Source: Proelusimicrobium sp045612285 (GTDB lineage: Bacteria; Elusimicrobiota; Elusimicrobia; Elusimicrobiales; Elusimicrobiaceae). Taken from it: a DNA stretch of 64,000 bases. Of the stretch, positions 8,147-16,446 are shown piece after piece; the first letter of the stretch is position 1; every line of letters begins with the position of its first letter. The position numbers and the translations under genes are program-made. The stretch is taken from assembly GCA_045612285.1 (NCBI GenBank), contig JAZKYS010000014.1, positions 1-64,000 of the forward strand, in the 5' to 3' direction. The notes beneath the pieces are model-generated. The model ran no database searches. It was not told the DNA's origin and saw nothing but the letters and a program-made list of their open reading frames with translations.

Positions 8147-8623
8147 ATGAAAAACCGCGCATTTACATTAATAGAATTATTAGTAGTTGTTTTAATTCTT
8201 GGCATTTTGGTCGCAATAGCTTTACCTCAATATCAAGTTGCCGTTGCTAAAGCGGATGTCGCTAAGATTATTTCTTTAGTTAAAGTAATAGCAGAGCAAC
8301 AAAGGGCCTATTATCTTGCGCATAGTAGGTTTGCAGATAATTTAGAGGATTTAGATATTACTGTAAATGCTCCTGATGATTGGTGGTGCCATTTGTATAA
8401 AGGCAGTAGTGAGACGGGAGATAACAATGCCGTTGAGTGCGCTAAACCCGTGGATAATCCTACATTAGCAGTAGTCTATTATTATGGCGAAAGAACAAAT
8501 ACTCGCGAAATGGAAAATAAATTATATTGCTGGGCTGATGGTACTTTTGCCAGAAGAGTATGTTCCACGTTTGGTCCATTATTAAACTATTATAGAACCC
8601 AATATCGCTATCTTATTCAATAA
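8147..8623 (+). CDS. Type IV pilin-like protein (orphan prepilin)
   Basis: A 158-residue prepilin starting MKNRA|FTLIELLVVVLILGILVAIA, with Ala before the cleavage site. The conserved block QQRAYYLAHSRF...LDI is present; the C-terminal domain differs from all others here and contains four Cys. It is monocistronic, with a ribosome site AAAGGAAAG and a terminator 25 bases after the stop. Function as a pilus or pseudopilus subunit follows from the N-terminal signal only. Confidence 0.9.
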   Translation: MKNRAFTLIELLVVVLILGILVAIALPQYQVAVAKADVAKIISLVKVIAEQQRAYYLAHSRFADNLEDLDITVNAPDDWWCHLYKGSSETGDNNAVECAKPVDNPTLAVVYYYGERTNTREMENKLYCWADGTFARRVCSTFGPLLNYYRTQYRYLIQ

Positions 8624-8646
8624 ATTTACATAATTTTAACAAATAA

Positions 8647-8680
8647 AAATACCCCTCATAACAACTGAGGGGTATTTTAA
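8647..8680. terminator. Bidirectional terminator
   Basis: ACCCCTCA and TGAGGGGT form a stem flanked by A-rich and T-rich runs on both sides, between the convergent pilin (8147) and secreted protein (8693) genes. Confidence 0.75.
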
Positions 8681-8692
8681 ATAAATATTTTT

Positions 8693-9409
8693 TTATTTTA
8701 CCCTTATAGCGAGTTTGCTTTCAAAACCTTCGTGTCCGTCTATTGCTCTTACATGTCCGCCATAAGTTATATCGCCTTTTTCATTAAAGTTAAAAGCAAT
8801 ATGAATAACAGGTAGTGTCGGTTCTTTATCTTTACTTAAAACAGGAGTTATTTTTATAAGCAAATGGGCTTGTTCTGTTTGAGGAAAGATCAAGCGGAAA
8901 TTAAATTCATATTCATATTTTCCTAAAAAGTCATTCCATACCCAAGAAACAGGTTCTTTACTTTCCTTAGAAGTTTTTGGGTCAAGCAAAACATACTGAG
9001 CATTCTCATCAAGTTTTAATTTGTAATATTTTGTTTCCGGTTTTTCTTCATTATTAGTAAAAAGAATATTTTGTAAATCAATTTTTTCTCCGGCTTTGAT
9101 TCCTTTTGCGTTTAAAAGAAGCGCTAGGTCTTTTTCTACCTGTGCCATATTAATATTGGAATTAATTGTCATAGATTCCAAAGTATTTTTTTGTGCTTCT
9201 ATTTGTTGTCTTGTAGCCTCCATTTCTTGTTTAATCCTTTCCATTTCTTTATTCATATTATCAAATTCTTCTTTAGAAAGGACATTTATTGTCGTAGCGG
9301 GTGTTTTGCTCTCTTTGTTTGTAGCAGGTTTATTATTTTGTGCGAACACGCTAACGGCACATATAGATAAAAATATTGCCGGCAAAATCAAATATGACAC
9401 TTTTTTCAT
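8693..9409 (-). CDS. Secreted protein, paralogue of the next upstream gene
   Basis: The 238-residue product has a Sec signal peptide (MKKVSYLILPAIFLSICAVSVFAQ) with cleavage after AQ likely. A coiled-coil-prone Glu/Lys/Gln stretch at about residues 45-85 is followed by a beta-rich domain. That domain aligns with the protein encoded at 9501-10121: both have YKLKL/FKLTL, then VSWVWND/VVWEWEN and an ITPV/LTPT strand. Likely periplasmic or envelope-located. No known family was recognised. Confidence 0.75.
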   Translation of the reverse strand: MKKVSYLILPAIFLSICAVSVFAQNNKPATNKESKTPATTINVLSKEEFDNMNKEMERIKQEMEATRQQIEAQKNTLESMTINSNINMAQVEKDLALLLNAKGIKAGEKIDLQNILFTNNEEKPETKYYKLKLDENAQYVLLDPKTSKESKEPVSWVWNDFLGKYEYEFNFRLIFPQTEQAHLLIKITPVLSKDKEPTLPVIHIAFNFNEKGDITYGGHVRAIDGHEGFESKLAIRVK

Positions 9410-9500
9410 AAAACTTCCTCCTATTTACTTCCTATCTAAAGTTTATAACTTATGTATTAAATATTCAAGGGCCAAAGGACCTAAAAAAAGTATAGGCCTT

Positions 9501-10121
9501 TTATTCAATAAACAAAATAGGTCTGCTAAATTCACTATTGCCAAACATTCCAAAAGAATGCCCGTCAAAAAAGATAGTGTTTTCTTGTTGCCTAAGGTTA
9601 AACAGAGCATAACTTACGTGCCACTCTGCTTGTTCTTTTTCGGTTGTTGCCGTAATAGGTTTTTCTTCCGGTCCGCTTTGGGTCGGTGTTAAGGTGATAA
9701 AAAGACAATTTTTTTCCTTATCTATTTCCATCTTTACTTTATAAAAATATTTACTGGAAATATTTTCCCACTCCCAAACAACATTTTTATCGTGGGTAGT
9801 AGCGATGGATTTCTTCCCTTCCATAATGCCGTATAAAAGCAAATATTTACTCTCCGGTAAGGTTAATTTGAAAGTTTTTTGTTCTACTTTTATATCTTTT
9901 CCGTCTTGTAAAACTATTATATCTTCCAAAGAAATTTCTGTTGCCGCAGAATAGTTTTCTTCTTGGGCCTTGTTTTTATCTGTAGCAACTTCTTTAGATT
10001 TTTCAAGTTCCGTTCTCAAATCTTTTAATACTTTTTGATTTTGTTTGTTTGTATCTTTGTTTATTCCTGCTCCAAGGAGCAAAAATAAAGAAGGTAAAAC
10101 AATAAAAAATATTTTTTTCAT
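9501..10121 (-). CDS. Secreted protein, paralogue of 8693-9409
   Basis: This 206-residue protein starts MKKIFFIVLPSLFLLLGAG, a signal peptide without a convincing lipobox Cys. A short charged helical segment (residues 27-60) precedes a beta-rich domain that shares its pattern with the neighbouring 8693 gene: LEDIIVLQ/LQNILFTN, FKLTLPES, WEWENISSKYFYKV. The two probably arose by tandem duplication, with the upstream gene having the shorter coiled part. Function unknown. Confidence 0.72.
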   Translation of the reverse strand: MKKIFFIVLPSLFLLLGAGINKDTNKQNQKVLKDLRTELEKSKEVATDKNKAQEENYSAATEISLEDIIVLQDGKDIKVEQKTFKLTLPESKYLLLYGIMEGKKSIATTHDKNVVWEWENISSKYFYKVKMEIDKEKNCLFITLTPTQSGPEEKPITATTEKEQAEWHVSYALFNLRQQENTIFFDGHSFGMFGNSEFSRPILFIE

Positions 10122-10191
10122 AAAAAGTCCTCCTAAATAGGCTAGTTAAAGTATAATACTTAAATTCAAAATATTCAAGGGGGGATAGAAA

Positions 10192-10764
10192 TTATTTTGC
10201 GTTGGCAATAGTCATGGCCGGACCACTTCCGGCAGTAAAATATTTTTCCAGAGCGATTAAAGTTTTTTCTAAGGCTTGTTTTAAAGGGACAATTTCCTGT
10301 TTTTGAAATTTAGAAAGCACAAAATCTTTACCTTCAAAAAAAGCAGGTTTTGGCCCGATACCTATTCTAAGGCGCACGATATTTTGCGTACCTATTTGGT
10401 CAATAATATTTTGCATACCGTTATGCCCGCCGGCAGAACCGTTTAATTTCAAACGGATAGAGCCTAAAGGCAAACTCATTTCATCAAAAATAATAATAAT
10501 ATTTTGCGGTTTAATTTTATAAAAATTTGCAATACTTGAAACAGCCGTTCCGGAAAGGTTCATATAAGTTAAAGGTTTAACTAAAAAAATATTTTTACCT
10601 TGCCAAGCAGTTTTAGCGTAAAAGGCTTTTGCGCCTTGCCAATTTTGCCAAGAGGCCTGCAAGTGTTCTGCCAAGATATCAAGTGCCATAAAACCGGCAT
10701 TATGGCGTGTTAAATCATATTCTTTGCCCGGGTTTCCAAGTCCGGCGATTAAATAATTTTCCAT
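10192..10764 (-). CDS. pth: Peptidyl-tRNA hydrolase
   Basis: Pth recycles tRNA by cleaving the ester bond of peptidyl-tRNA. The 190-residue protein has the family signature AGLGNPGKEYDLTRHNAGF with the catalytic His, plus NLSG and the IFDEMSLPLGSIRLK...GGHNG segment carrying the conserved Asp and substrate-binding residues. Length is normal. It is divergent from folD with a gap of about 50 bp. Confidence 0.95.
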   Translation of the reverse strand: MENYLIAGLGNPGKEYDLTRHNAGFMALDILAEHLQASWQNWQGAKAFYAKTAWQGKNIFLVKPLTYMNLSGTAVSSIANFYKIKPQNIIIIFDEMSLPLGSIRLKLNGSAGGHNGMQNIIDQIGTQNIVRLRIGIGPKPAFFEGKDFVLSKFQKQEIVPLKQALEKTLIALEKYFTAGSGPAMTIANAK

Positions 10765-10817
10765 AAAAATATTTTATCAAAAATGTAAACATTGTAAAAA
10801 TTTTATAAAATGCTATT

Positions 10818-11687
10818 ATGGTTATTCTTGAAGGCAAAACTTTAGCCACGCAAATAAAAGAAAGTTTAAAACAAAGGGTGCTAGATCTTACCGAAGCACT
10901 CAACAGACCGCCGCGCCTTGTTGGTATTAGTTGGCAGGGCGATTATGCGGGCTATCTTTATTTGACAAAAGAAGTTAAAGCCGCGCGGGCTTTAGGTATA
11001 CGCGCAGATATTGTTGAGTTAGATGAAAATACAACTCCTAAAGATTTTATTATGCTGCTTGGCAAAGTTTACGGCGAAGAAAGTATTGATGCTCTTTTAA
11101 TTCCGCGCCCCTTACCGCCTGCTTTAAACGATTTGGATATTGCCCCTTTAATAAATCCGGCGCAAGATATTGACGGCGCTTCTTTGGTTTCTATGGGGCG
11201 TTTATTTATGTGTAAAACTTGGCAACAGGTAAAAAATTTAAAAACATTTATTCCGTGCTGTCCTTTAGCGGTAATGCGCCTTTTGGAATATCACAAAATT
11301 GATTTAGAAGGCAAAAAAGTGGCAGTTATCGGCAGAAGCAATACGGTTGGCGGGCCTCTTGCCAAAATGCTCACCTGCGCAAATGCTACAATAACTTTAT
11401 GCCATACTAAAACAAAAAATTTGAAGGAAATTTTATTAAATCAAGAAATTATTATAAGCGCCACCGGCAATGCCCGTTTTATTAAAGCGGATATGGTCGC
11501 AAAAAATGCTATTTTAATAGATGTAGGCACAAATTTAGATGATAAAGGCAAACTTTGCGGCGATTGTGATTTTGAAGCAATCAGTAAAACAAACTCTATT
11601 TCGCCTGTTCCCGGCGGTGTAGGACCTTTAACACTAGCAAGTTTGCTTGAAAATATTGTATTATCAGCAGAGAGGAAAGTAAAATGA
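10818..11687 (+). CDS. folD: Methylene-THF dehydrogenase / methenyl-THF cyclohydrolase
   Basis: FolD interconverts 5,10-methylene- and 10-formyl-tetrahydrofolate using NADP. The 289-residue sequence shows the N-terminal catalytic domain (GDYAGYLYLTKEVKAARALG, with the catalytic Lys) and the Rossmann part with VIGRSNTVGGPLAKML and PVPGGVGPLTLASLLEN at the end. It shares a 4-bp ATGA overlap with the next lipoprotein gene, so the two are probably translated together. It works in one-carbon metabolism with GlyA, encoded at 52 kb. Confidence 0.95.
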   Translation: MVILEGKTLATQIKESLKQRVLDLTEALNRPPRLVGISWQGDYAGYLYLTKEVKAARALGIRADIVELDENTTPKDFIMLLGKVYGEESIDALLIPRPLPPALNDLDIAPLINPAQDIDGASLVSMGRLFMCKTWQQVKNLKTFIPCCPLAVMRLLEYHKIDLEGKKVAVIGRSNTVGGPLAKMLTCANATITLCHTKTKNLKEILLNQEIIISATGNARFIKADMVAKNAILIDVGTNLDDKGKLCGDCDFEAISKTNSISPVPGGVGPLTLASLLENIVLSAERKVK

Positions 11688-12154
11688 AACAAACCTTAGT
11701 ATTAGTTTTATCTTTAGTTTTTTTCAGCGGCTGTTTGGGAGGCCATACTACTGCTAAAGGCGAAGCCGCTTCGCCTTCCCGCAACGAGAGCAAAACCTTC
11801 GCCGAACATTATGAAGAGCTGGAAAAAGAGCCCGTCCCCACTAGAGAGCAAATGTCCGCTATGCCAAACAATTTGCAAACGCAAGAGGAAAGGGCAGCCG
11901 AGGTAGCGGCTCAGGCTCAAGCTGAAAGAAGGGGCGAACCTCCCTTGATAGAGTCAAACTATATCTTTAAAGTTCAACCTAATAAGGGTGTTTATAGTTA
12001 TGACGAGCATAATCAAGTTTGGCAGGACCACCGCACCGCTAGAGAATATAAAGAAACAAAAAGACTTTGGGCTAAACCCAAAAAATACAATGCCGCCAAA
12101 TATTATGGCGAAAGCAGTTCATCAGAAGATGTTAGTTATAGTGAGGATTATTAA
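11684..12154 (+). CDS. Putative lipoprotein
   Basis: A 156-residue protein starting MKQTLVLVLSLVFFSGC, where FSGC is an acceptable lipobox, so lipid attachment at Cys17 is likely. The mature part is Glu/Gln/Ala-rich and charged, without recognised domains, and ends in a Ser/Glu/Tyr-rich tail. It overlaps folD by 4 bp and is followed after 2 bp by an ankyrin-like gene. Function unknown. Confidence 0.7.
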   Translation: MKQTLVLVLSLVFFSGCLGGHTTAKGEAASPSRNESKTFAEHYEELEKEPVPTREQMSAMPNNLQTQEERAAEVAAQAQAERRGEPPLIESNYIFKVQPNKGVYSYDEHNQVWQDHRTAREYKETKRLWAKPKKYNAAKYYGESSSSEDVSYSEDY

Positions 12155-12156
12155 TT

Positions 12157-12822
12157 ATGAAAAAAACATTAATTACTTTAATAGTTTTTATTGTGCTTGC
12201 CGTTATTGCCTTCTTGCTTTTAAGCACAAGTGGTTTTCTTGGGGAAGATCTTAACCAAAAAGGGCAAGATTTATCAACAAATTTAACTGATATGGTTAAT
12301 AAAAGTAAAGAGGCTTTTACGGAACTTACCGGTATTGGCGAAGAACCCAAAAAACCGGAACCTCAAGTTCCGCAAGAAGATCCAAAAATTACAAAATTCT
12401 TTCAACAATTAAAAACAGCTACTGCGGAAGATCTTTCGCAAATGGTCTTACAAGGTTTTAAACCGACCAAGCCCAATTTAGCAGGCGAACCGCCTATTGT
12501 TTATATGGCCCGCTATAATAATAACCCAGAAGTTTACACTTTAATGTTAAATATCGGTGCAAGCGTTGCCCAAACAAACAAAAAAGGGGATAACGCTTTA
12601 AAGGTTGCTATTGAACGCGGTGCTCCTTTGGAAATTGTCCGCATATTATATGCTAATCAAGAAGAACTTGATGCCAAAGAGAGACAAAAGAAAATTCAAC
12701 AAGGTCCCGGGGCTCAAGTTGTAGGTTCTTATTATCCTTCTATTGAAAACAGCCAGGATTCAAATAACGGAACAATATATTATAATGGCTATCGCAGAAA
12801 TAGAAACTTACAAGGTCTTTAG
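12157..12822 (+). CDS. Membrane-anchored protein with ankyrin-like repeats
   Basis: The 221-residue protein has one N-terminal membrane segment (LITLIVFIVLAVIAFLLL) and a short linker. About two ankyrin-like repeats follow: GEPPIVYMARYNNNPEVYTL and KKGDNALKVAIERGAPLEIV, each with the typical TPL/ALxxA and IVxxLL pattern. The C-terminus is polar and Asn/Tyr-rich. The ankyrin part would face the periplasm if the anchor is N-in. Ankyrin lipoproteins also occur at 22312 and perhaps 37975. Confidence 0.7.
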   Translation: MKKTLITLIVFIVLAVIAFLLLSTSGFLGEDLNQKGQDLSTNLTDMVNKSKEAFTELTGIGEEPKKPEPQVPQEDPKITKFFQQLKTATAEDLSQMVLQGFKPTKPNLAGEPPIVYMARYNNNPEVYTLMLNIGASVAQTNKKGDNALKVAIERGAPLEIVRILYANQEELDAKERQKKIQQGPGAQVVGSYYPSIENSQDSNNGTIYYNGYRRNRNLQGL

Positions 12823-12829
12823 GAAGAAA

Positions 12830-12847
12830 GCTAGTTTATAAACTAGC
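12830..12847. terminator. Palindrome between convergent genes
   Basis: GCTAGTTTATAAACTAGC is a perfect 18-bp palindrome between the stop codons of the convergent ankyrin-like and phosphodiesterase genes. No good T tract follows, so terminator function is uncertain. Confidence 0.35.
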
Positions 12848-13510
12848 ACCCAAAGCAAAAAAATTAGTTTGATTTAAGACGGGGTTATCGCAGAAAACAG
12901 CATCAGCCCCGTCTTTTTTTAATTGTTCAAAAAGCGTTAGATCATTAACGGTATAAATAAAAACTTTGATATCTCTTTTGTGGCAAAAATCAATAATATT
13001 TTTATTTATTTTTTTATAACTTGTATTAAAACTATAAGGCTTTAAATTTTCAATTTCTTCTTCATTAAAATCTTCGCTAAGGCGGCCTATTTTTAATTTA
13101 GGTAGAAGAGTTTTGACTTTATATAAAGAAGGTAAATAAAAGGAAGAAATTAAAAAATTGGAATTTTTATCTTGTCCGTATTTTTTAAGGCAGAGGGCAA
13201 GTTTTTCCTCAATACCGGGGTAAATATTTTCTTTATTTTTTATTTCAATATTCAAGAAACTTCTTTTATTTAAAATTTGTAAAAGTTCTTCTAAAACACA
13301 AATATCAAAATTTTTTAATTCTTCCAAAGTATATTCTTTAACAGGTTTTTGGTTAATAAAATAATCGTGGTTTAAAACCAAAAATCCGTCCTTTGAAACT
13401 TGTATATCTGTTTCAAAAGTATTTACACCCATAGCATAGGCTGCTTTAAAAGCCTGTAAAGTATTTTCTTTGAAAAAGGCGCTTGCGCCACGATGGGCTA
13501 TTATTTGCAT
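12836..13510 (-). CDS. Glycerophosphodiester phosphodiesterase
   Basis: GDPD enzymes release glycerol-3-phosphate from glycerophosphodiesters. The 224-residue protein has the family start IIAHRGASAFFKENTLQAF, with the HRG and ENT motifs, then FETDIQVSKDGFLVLNHD with the metal-binding Glu, Asp and His, and the late IEIKNK and VNDLTLFEQL segments. Without a signal peptide it is probably cytoplasmic (UgpQ-like). Its start lies 10 bp inside the end of the PHP gene, suggesting one operon 14539-12836. Confidence 0.9.
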   Translation of the reverse strand: MQIIAHRGASAFFKENTLQAFKAAYAMGVNTFETDIQVSKDGFLVLNHDYFINQKPVKEYTLEELKNFDICVLEELLQILNKRSFLNIEIKNKENIYPGIEEKLALCLKKYGQDKNSNFLISSFYLPSLYKVKTLLPKLKIGRLSEDFNEEEIENLKPYSFNTSYKKINKNIIDFCHKRDIKVFIYTVNDLTLFEQLKKDGADAVFCDNPVLNQTNFFALGASL

Positions 13511-14313
13511 AAATTTTGTTTTATAGAATCAAACACTTCTTGCGGCACTTCTAGGCCCGGGGCATTATCACGCCCGCTTTTTTGGCCGTGATGGTCGCTA
13601 CCTGCGCTGACTAGCAAATTATATTTTTTAGTAAGGGATAAAAGAGTATCTCTCATTGCTTGTTTATGGCTTGGGTAATAAACTTCTATTCCGTCTAGTC
13701 CGCTACTAACCCACGCGGGAAAATTCCAATATTCTTGAACAATTCCCAAATGGGCCATAAAGGTTTTTCCGCCTGCTTGTTTGATTAAAGAAATAATTTC
13801 ACAAACACTAAAACCTTCATTTGGCACATAACCCGGCTTGCCGGGAATTAAAAATTTTCTAAAGGCCTCTTGTCTTGAAGATGTTATTTTTTTATTTCTT
13901 ATAGCATCGGCAATATGCGCTCTTGAAGCAACTGTTCTAACAAGTTTAAAAACCTCTTCTTCAGTTATATCAACACCGGCAAGTTGTAATTGTTTAATAA
14001 TTTTTTTTGCGCGGATATTTCTGTTTTCTCTATTCTGGGCTAGAGCCTCATTTAAGCGCTTATTTTCGGGGTCAACATTATAGCCTAAGATATGTAAGTG
14101 GTCGTGTTCTGCAGAACTTATTTCCACCCCGGGGACAAATAAAATACCTGCTTTTTTGGCAAGTTCACTTGCTTGTGGCAAGGCTTCAAGAGTGTCGTGA
14201 TCTGTTATAGACATAATTTGCACGCCCGCTTTTTTATAAGCGTAAACCACTTCACTGGGGGAAGATGTCCCGTCCGAAAAAGTGGTATGGGCGTGCAAAT
14301 CTACAATAGGCAT
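13501..14313 (-). CDS. PHP-domain phosphoesterase (nucleoside bisphosphate phosphatase-like)
   Basis: The 270-residue protein has the metal-binding PHP motifs: DLHAHTTFSDGTSSP, ITDHDTLEAL, PGVEISS and a final GSDHHGQ. This matches the YciV/TrpH group, whose E. coli member acts on 3',5'-nucleoside bisphosphates and 5' ends of short RNAs; that role is by family only. It lies between nifU-like and GDPD genes in a tight operon (1-bp gap and 10-bp overlap). Confidence 0.88.
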   Translation of the reverse strand: MPIVDLHAHTTFSDGTSSPSEVVYAYKKAGVQIMSITDHDTLEALPQASELAKKAGILFVPGVEISSAEHDHLHILGYNVDPENKRLNEALAQNRENRNIRAKKIIKQLQLAGVDITEEEVFKLVRTVASRAHIADAIRNKKITSSRQEAFRKFLIPGKPGYVPNEGFSVCEIISLIKQAGGKTFMAHLGIVQEYWNFPAWVSSGLDGIEVYYPSHKQAMRDTLLSLTKKYNLLVSAGSDHHGQKSGRDNAPGLEVPQEVFDSIKQNLCK

Positions 14314-14314
14314 A

Positions 14315-14539
14315 TTATATTTTTTCTACGGCAGTAATTTGGGGTAAGGCTTCTTTTAAATATTTTTCAATTCCGTTTTTCAAAGTTAAAGTTGCCATCG
14401 GGCAAGAACCGCAAGCCCCTTGCAGGCGGACTTTAACCACACCGGTTTTTTCATCAAAAGAAATAAATTCCACATCTCCGCCGTCGGCTTGTAGCATCGG
14501 GCGCACTTTTTGTAAAAGTTCAACAATTTTTTGTTCCAT
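14315..14539 (-). CDS. NifU C-terminal domain protein (Fe-S scaffold)
   Basis: This 74-residue NifU-like domain carries the cluster-binding pair CGSCP in GACGSCPMATLTLKNGIE, and the ADGGDVEF motif near its start. Such free-standing domains transfer or hold Fe-S clusters. The start is set at 14539 because TAAAGGAG lies seven bases before it; a further in-frame ATG at 14569 lies upstream of that Shine-Dalgarno and lacks its own. Confidence 0.9.
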   Translation of the reverse strand: MEQKIVELLQKVRPMLQADGGDVEFISFDEKTGVVKVRLQGACGSCPMATLTLKNGIEKYLKEALPQITAVEKI

Positions 14540-14580
14540 ATAAAAATCTCCTTTACTATATGATAACATTTTATAAGGCG

Positions 14581-14610
14581 TTGTTTAAACACCTATAAAT
14601 ATGCTATACT
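14581..14610 (+). promoter_or_regulatory. Promoter of the SH3b gene
   Basis: TTGTTT, an 18-bp spacer and TATACT lie about 35 bp before the ATG at 14644, which has AAAGGAG. Confidence 0.55.
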
Positions 14611-14643
14611 TTTTTTAGGATGTAATTAAAGGAGTGTTTAATT

Positions 14644-15108
14644 ATGAAAAACATAAATAAAGTTATTTTTGCTTTTGTTTCAATGTTTTTAGCAGTTAAT
14701 TCTTTTGCCGCTGCGAAATATGCCAGCGTTAATGTAAAAGAAGGCAATGTCCGCAAATGCGCAAGTACACAATGCGCTGTCAAATTTAAAGTTTGGAAAT
14801 ATACTCCACTTGAAATGTTATCTGTAAGTAAAGATAAACAATGGGTAGAAGTAAAAGATTTTGAAGGTTTTACCGGTTGGATTCATAAAGATTTACTTAG
14901 CGAAACTCCGGCTCTTAGTGTAAAAGTTGATGCAAACATCCGCCAAAGCCCCAGTGGCAGTGCAGATGTTGTTTGGGTTGTGGAAAAGGGCTATCCTCTT
15001 AAATTCTTAAAAAAACAAGGTGCTTGGCTTCAAGTTACCGATGACGACGGCCTTAAAGGCTGGATTAGCGCTTCTTTAACTTGGGGTTTCTTAGAATATA
15101 AGAAATAG
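14644..15108 (+). CDS. Secreted protein with two SH3b domains
   Basis: The 154-residue protein has a signal peptide (to about residue 22, ...NSFAA) and two bacterial SH3 repeats, residues 24-87 and 92-150. Each has an N-terminal strand with NVR/NIRQSP, a middle W-V-V/K-F segment, and a GFTGWI/GLKGWI strand end. Such domains usually bind peptidoglycan peptides in the periplasm. The following gene is only 7 bp away and probably co-transcribed. Confidence 0.85.
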   Translation: MKNINKVIFAFVSMFLAVNSFAAAKYASVNVKEGNVRKCASTQCAVKFKVWKYTPLEMLSVSKDKQWVEVKDFEGFTGWIHKDLLSETPALSVKVDANIRQSPSGSADVVWVVEKGYPLKFLKKQGAWLQVTDDDGLKGWISASLTWGFLEYKK

Positions 15109-15115
15109 GTTTTAT

Positions 15116-15589
15116 ATGAGAATTTTTCTTATTATTTTTACAATAGCAGTTGCTGCTTGGGGCACTTGGACTTTAAGTAAAGAGCCTGTTAATGAAGGTT
15201 TTAATTTGGCCGGTAAAGTAGAAGTAGCGCCGCGCCTTTTAAAATCAGCACAGGCAAATAATATTTCTTGCTCTATTATTGTCAAGAACGAAGCAGATGT
15301 TCCCGTAGCAATTAAAAGAATAATAAATCCGCAGTTCCCTTTAGATTTTTCTATGGATAACAAAGATTTATTAATAGAAGGCTACCAAGGCAATTTAAAA
15401 GTTGAAGTTCAAATAAACTCTCACGGCAAACTTGGCGTTTTACAAAGCGGAGATATTTTTAGCGAAGAAACAAAAACTTATGTTTCCGGTCAAAAAGATA
15501 TTGTTGTTGTGGCAGATAAAATGATGGGTAAACCCACACTTGCCGGTAATAATAATAGAGGAAATTTCTTTAGAACAGCAGCCCGCTAG
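15116..15589 (+). CDS. Membrane-anchored protein with a CcmI/CycH C-terminal-like domain
   Basis: The 157-residue protein has an N-terminal hydrophobic segment (MRIFLIIFTIAVAAW) and a beta-rich body. The body's pattern, GKVEVAPRLLKSAQ, then VPVAIKRI, FPLDFSMDNKDLLIEG and EVQINSHGKLG...SGDIF, resembles the C-terminal domain of the cytochrome c biogenesis protein CcmI/CycH. That assignment is by eye. No other Ccm gene is in the window, so its role here is open. Confidence 0.5.
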   Translation: MRIFLIIFTIAVAAWGTWTLSKEPVNEGFNLAGKVEVAPRLLKSAQANNISCSIIVKNEADVPVAIKRIINPQFPLDFSMDNKDLLIEGYQGNLKVEVQINSHGKLGVLQSGDIFSEETKTYVSGQKDIVVVADKMMGKPTLAGNNNRGNFFRTAAR

Positions 15590-15615
15590 TAGTTTTGAAT
15601 TCTTAAGATTATATA

Positions 15616-15646
15616 ACAGCACCTGTAAAGGTGCTGTTTTTTTATT
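15616..15646. terminator. Intrinsic terminator
   Basis: AACAGCACC and GGTGCTGTT form a stem followed by T7 on the plus strand, after the gene ending at 15589. It borders the convergent small gene at 15642. Confidence 0.75.
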
Positions 15647-15848
15647 TTTCTATATCCTGCAGGCCGTTTTTGGTTAAAGTAATTTTAATTTCTACAAAAT
15701 CTTTACCGGCATTTACCGCAACTCCCGCCGGCTTTAAATCTTTTGTTAATTCTTTTATTTGTTGATTAGATTTAACAAAATCAAGTAAGTCCTCAAGTTT
15801 TTCACTTTTAATTTTAACGGTATTTTTGGTTTCAAAATTTTCGTTCAT
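15642..15848 (-). CDS. Small conserved protein, paralogue of 16447-16644
   Basis: A 68-residue soluble protein with alternating helix and strand pattern. Its last 45 residues match those of the gene at 16447: LKPAGVAVNAGKDFVEIKI versus LKPTEISVKAGKDFLEIKI, and NGLQDIEK versus NGLKDIKK. AAAGGA precedes the ATG. The two copies flank the pilin gene at 15964. Function not recognised. Confidence 0.65.
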   Translation of the reverse strand: MNENFETKNTVKIKSEKLEDLLDFVKSNQQIKELTKDLKPAGVAVNAGKDFVEIKITLTKNGLQDIEK

Positions 15849-15902
15849 AAAAATCCTTTATTGAAAAAAATTATAACTACATTATAATATTTTGTAGAGC
15901 GC

Positions 15903-15956
15903 TTGTTTATTTTTTTTTTGATAAACTACTTTTATAATCTTAATCATTTAAAGAGG
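15903..15956 (+). promoter_or_regulatory. Pilin upstream region with T10 tract
   Basis: TTGTTT, A, ten T, GATAAACT, then TTTATAATCTT and AAAGAGG. From the end of the T tract to the ATG it is almost the same sequence as before the pilin at 61732, which has thirteen T. If TTGTTT and TAAACT are the promoter boxes, the spacer is only 13 bp here. Confidence 0.45.
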
Positions 15957-15963
15957 CAAAAGT

Positions 15964-16425
15964 ATGAAAAACCGCGCTTTCACGCTTATAGAGTTATTAG
16001 TCGTTGTTTTAATAATCGGTATCTTGGCAGCTATCGCCGTGCCGCAGTATCAAAAAGCTGTTTATAAAAGCCGAGCTACACAATTAATAACAGCAACAAA
16101 ACAACTTTGGGATGCCCAAAAAAGTTATTATTTGCAACATGGCGAATATTCCTTAAAAGCAGAAGATCTTGATATAAATTTTGTAAATGCAACAGGTGCT
16201 TATTTCCATATTAAAGAAGATGTCTATTGCATGTTTAGTCAATATAATCATGTTTATTGTTATGATCAGTCAATGGATGTGTCTATTGTTCAGCTTTATA
16301 GTGGTGCAACACAATGTTATAGTTATGCTAATCAAAGAGGGGAGGATCTTTGTCAAAATCTTGCCAAATCAAAAGATTTCCAAACGGGGTGTGGCAACAG
16401 TTGCCATATATATAGTATAAATTAA
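15964..16425 (+). CDS. Type IV pilin-like protein (orphan prepilin)
   Basis: A 153-residue prepilin, MKNRA|FTLIELLVVVLIIGILAAIA, with the shared block AQKSYYLQHGEY...LDI and a unique Cys-rich C-terminal part (seven Cys, more than most of its relatives here). Both neighbours are minus-strand copies of the same small gene, so the pilin appears to have been inserted into, or trapped by, a duplication. AAAGAGG lies before the ATG. Confidence 0.9.
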   Translation: MKNRAFTLIELLVVVLIIGILAAIAVPQYQKAVYKSRATQLITATKQLWDAQKSYYLQHGEYSLKAEDLDINFVNATGAYFHIKEDVYCMFSQYNHVYCYDQSMDVSIVQLYSGATQCYSYANQRGEDLCQNLAKSKDFQTGCGNSCHIYSIN

Positions 16426-16446
16426 AGTTTTTATTAAAAGCTATTT

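Noticed and set aside
9096..9692. A 198-codon plus-strand frame
   Set aside because: It is antisense to the two secreted-protein genes, which have signal peptides and mutual homology; its translation is low-quality and unlike any protein.
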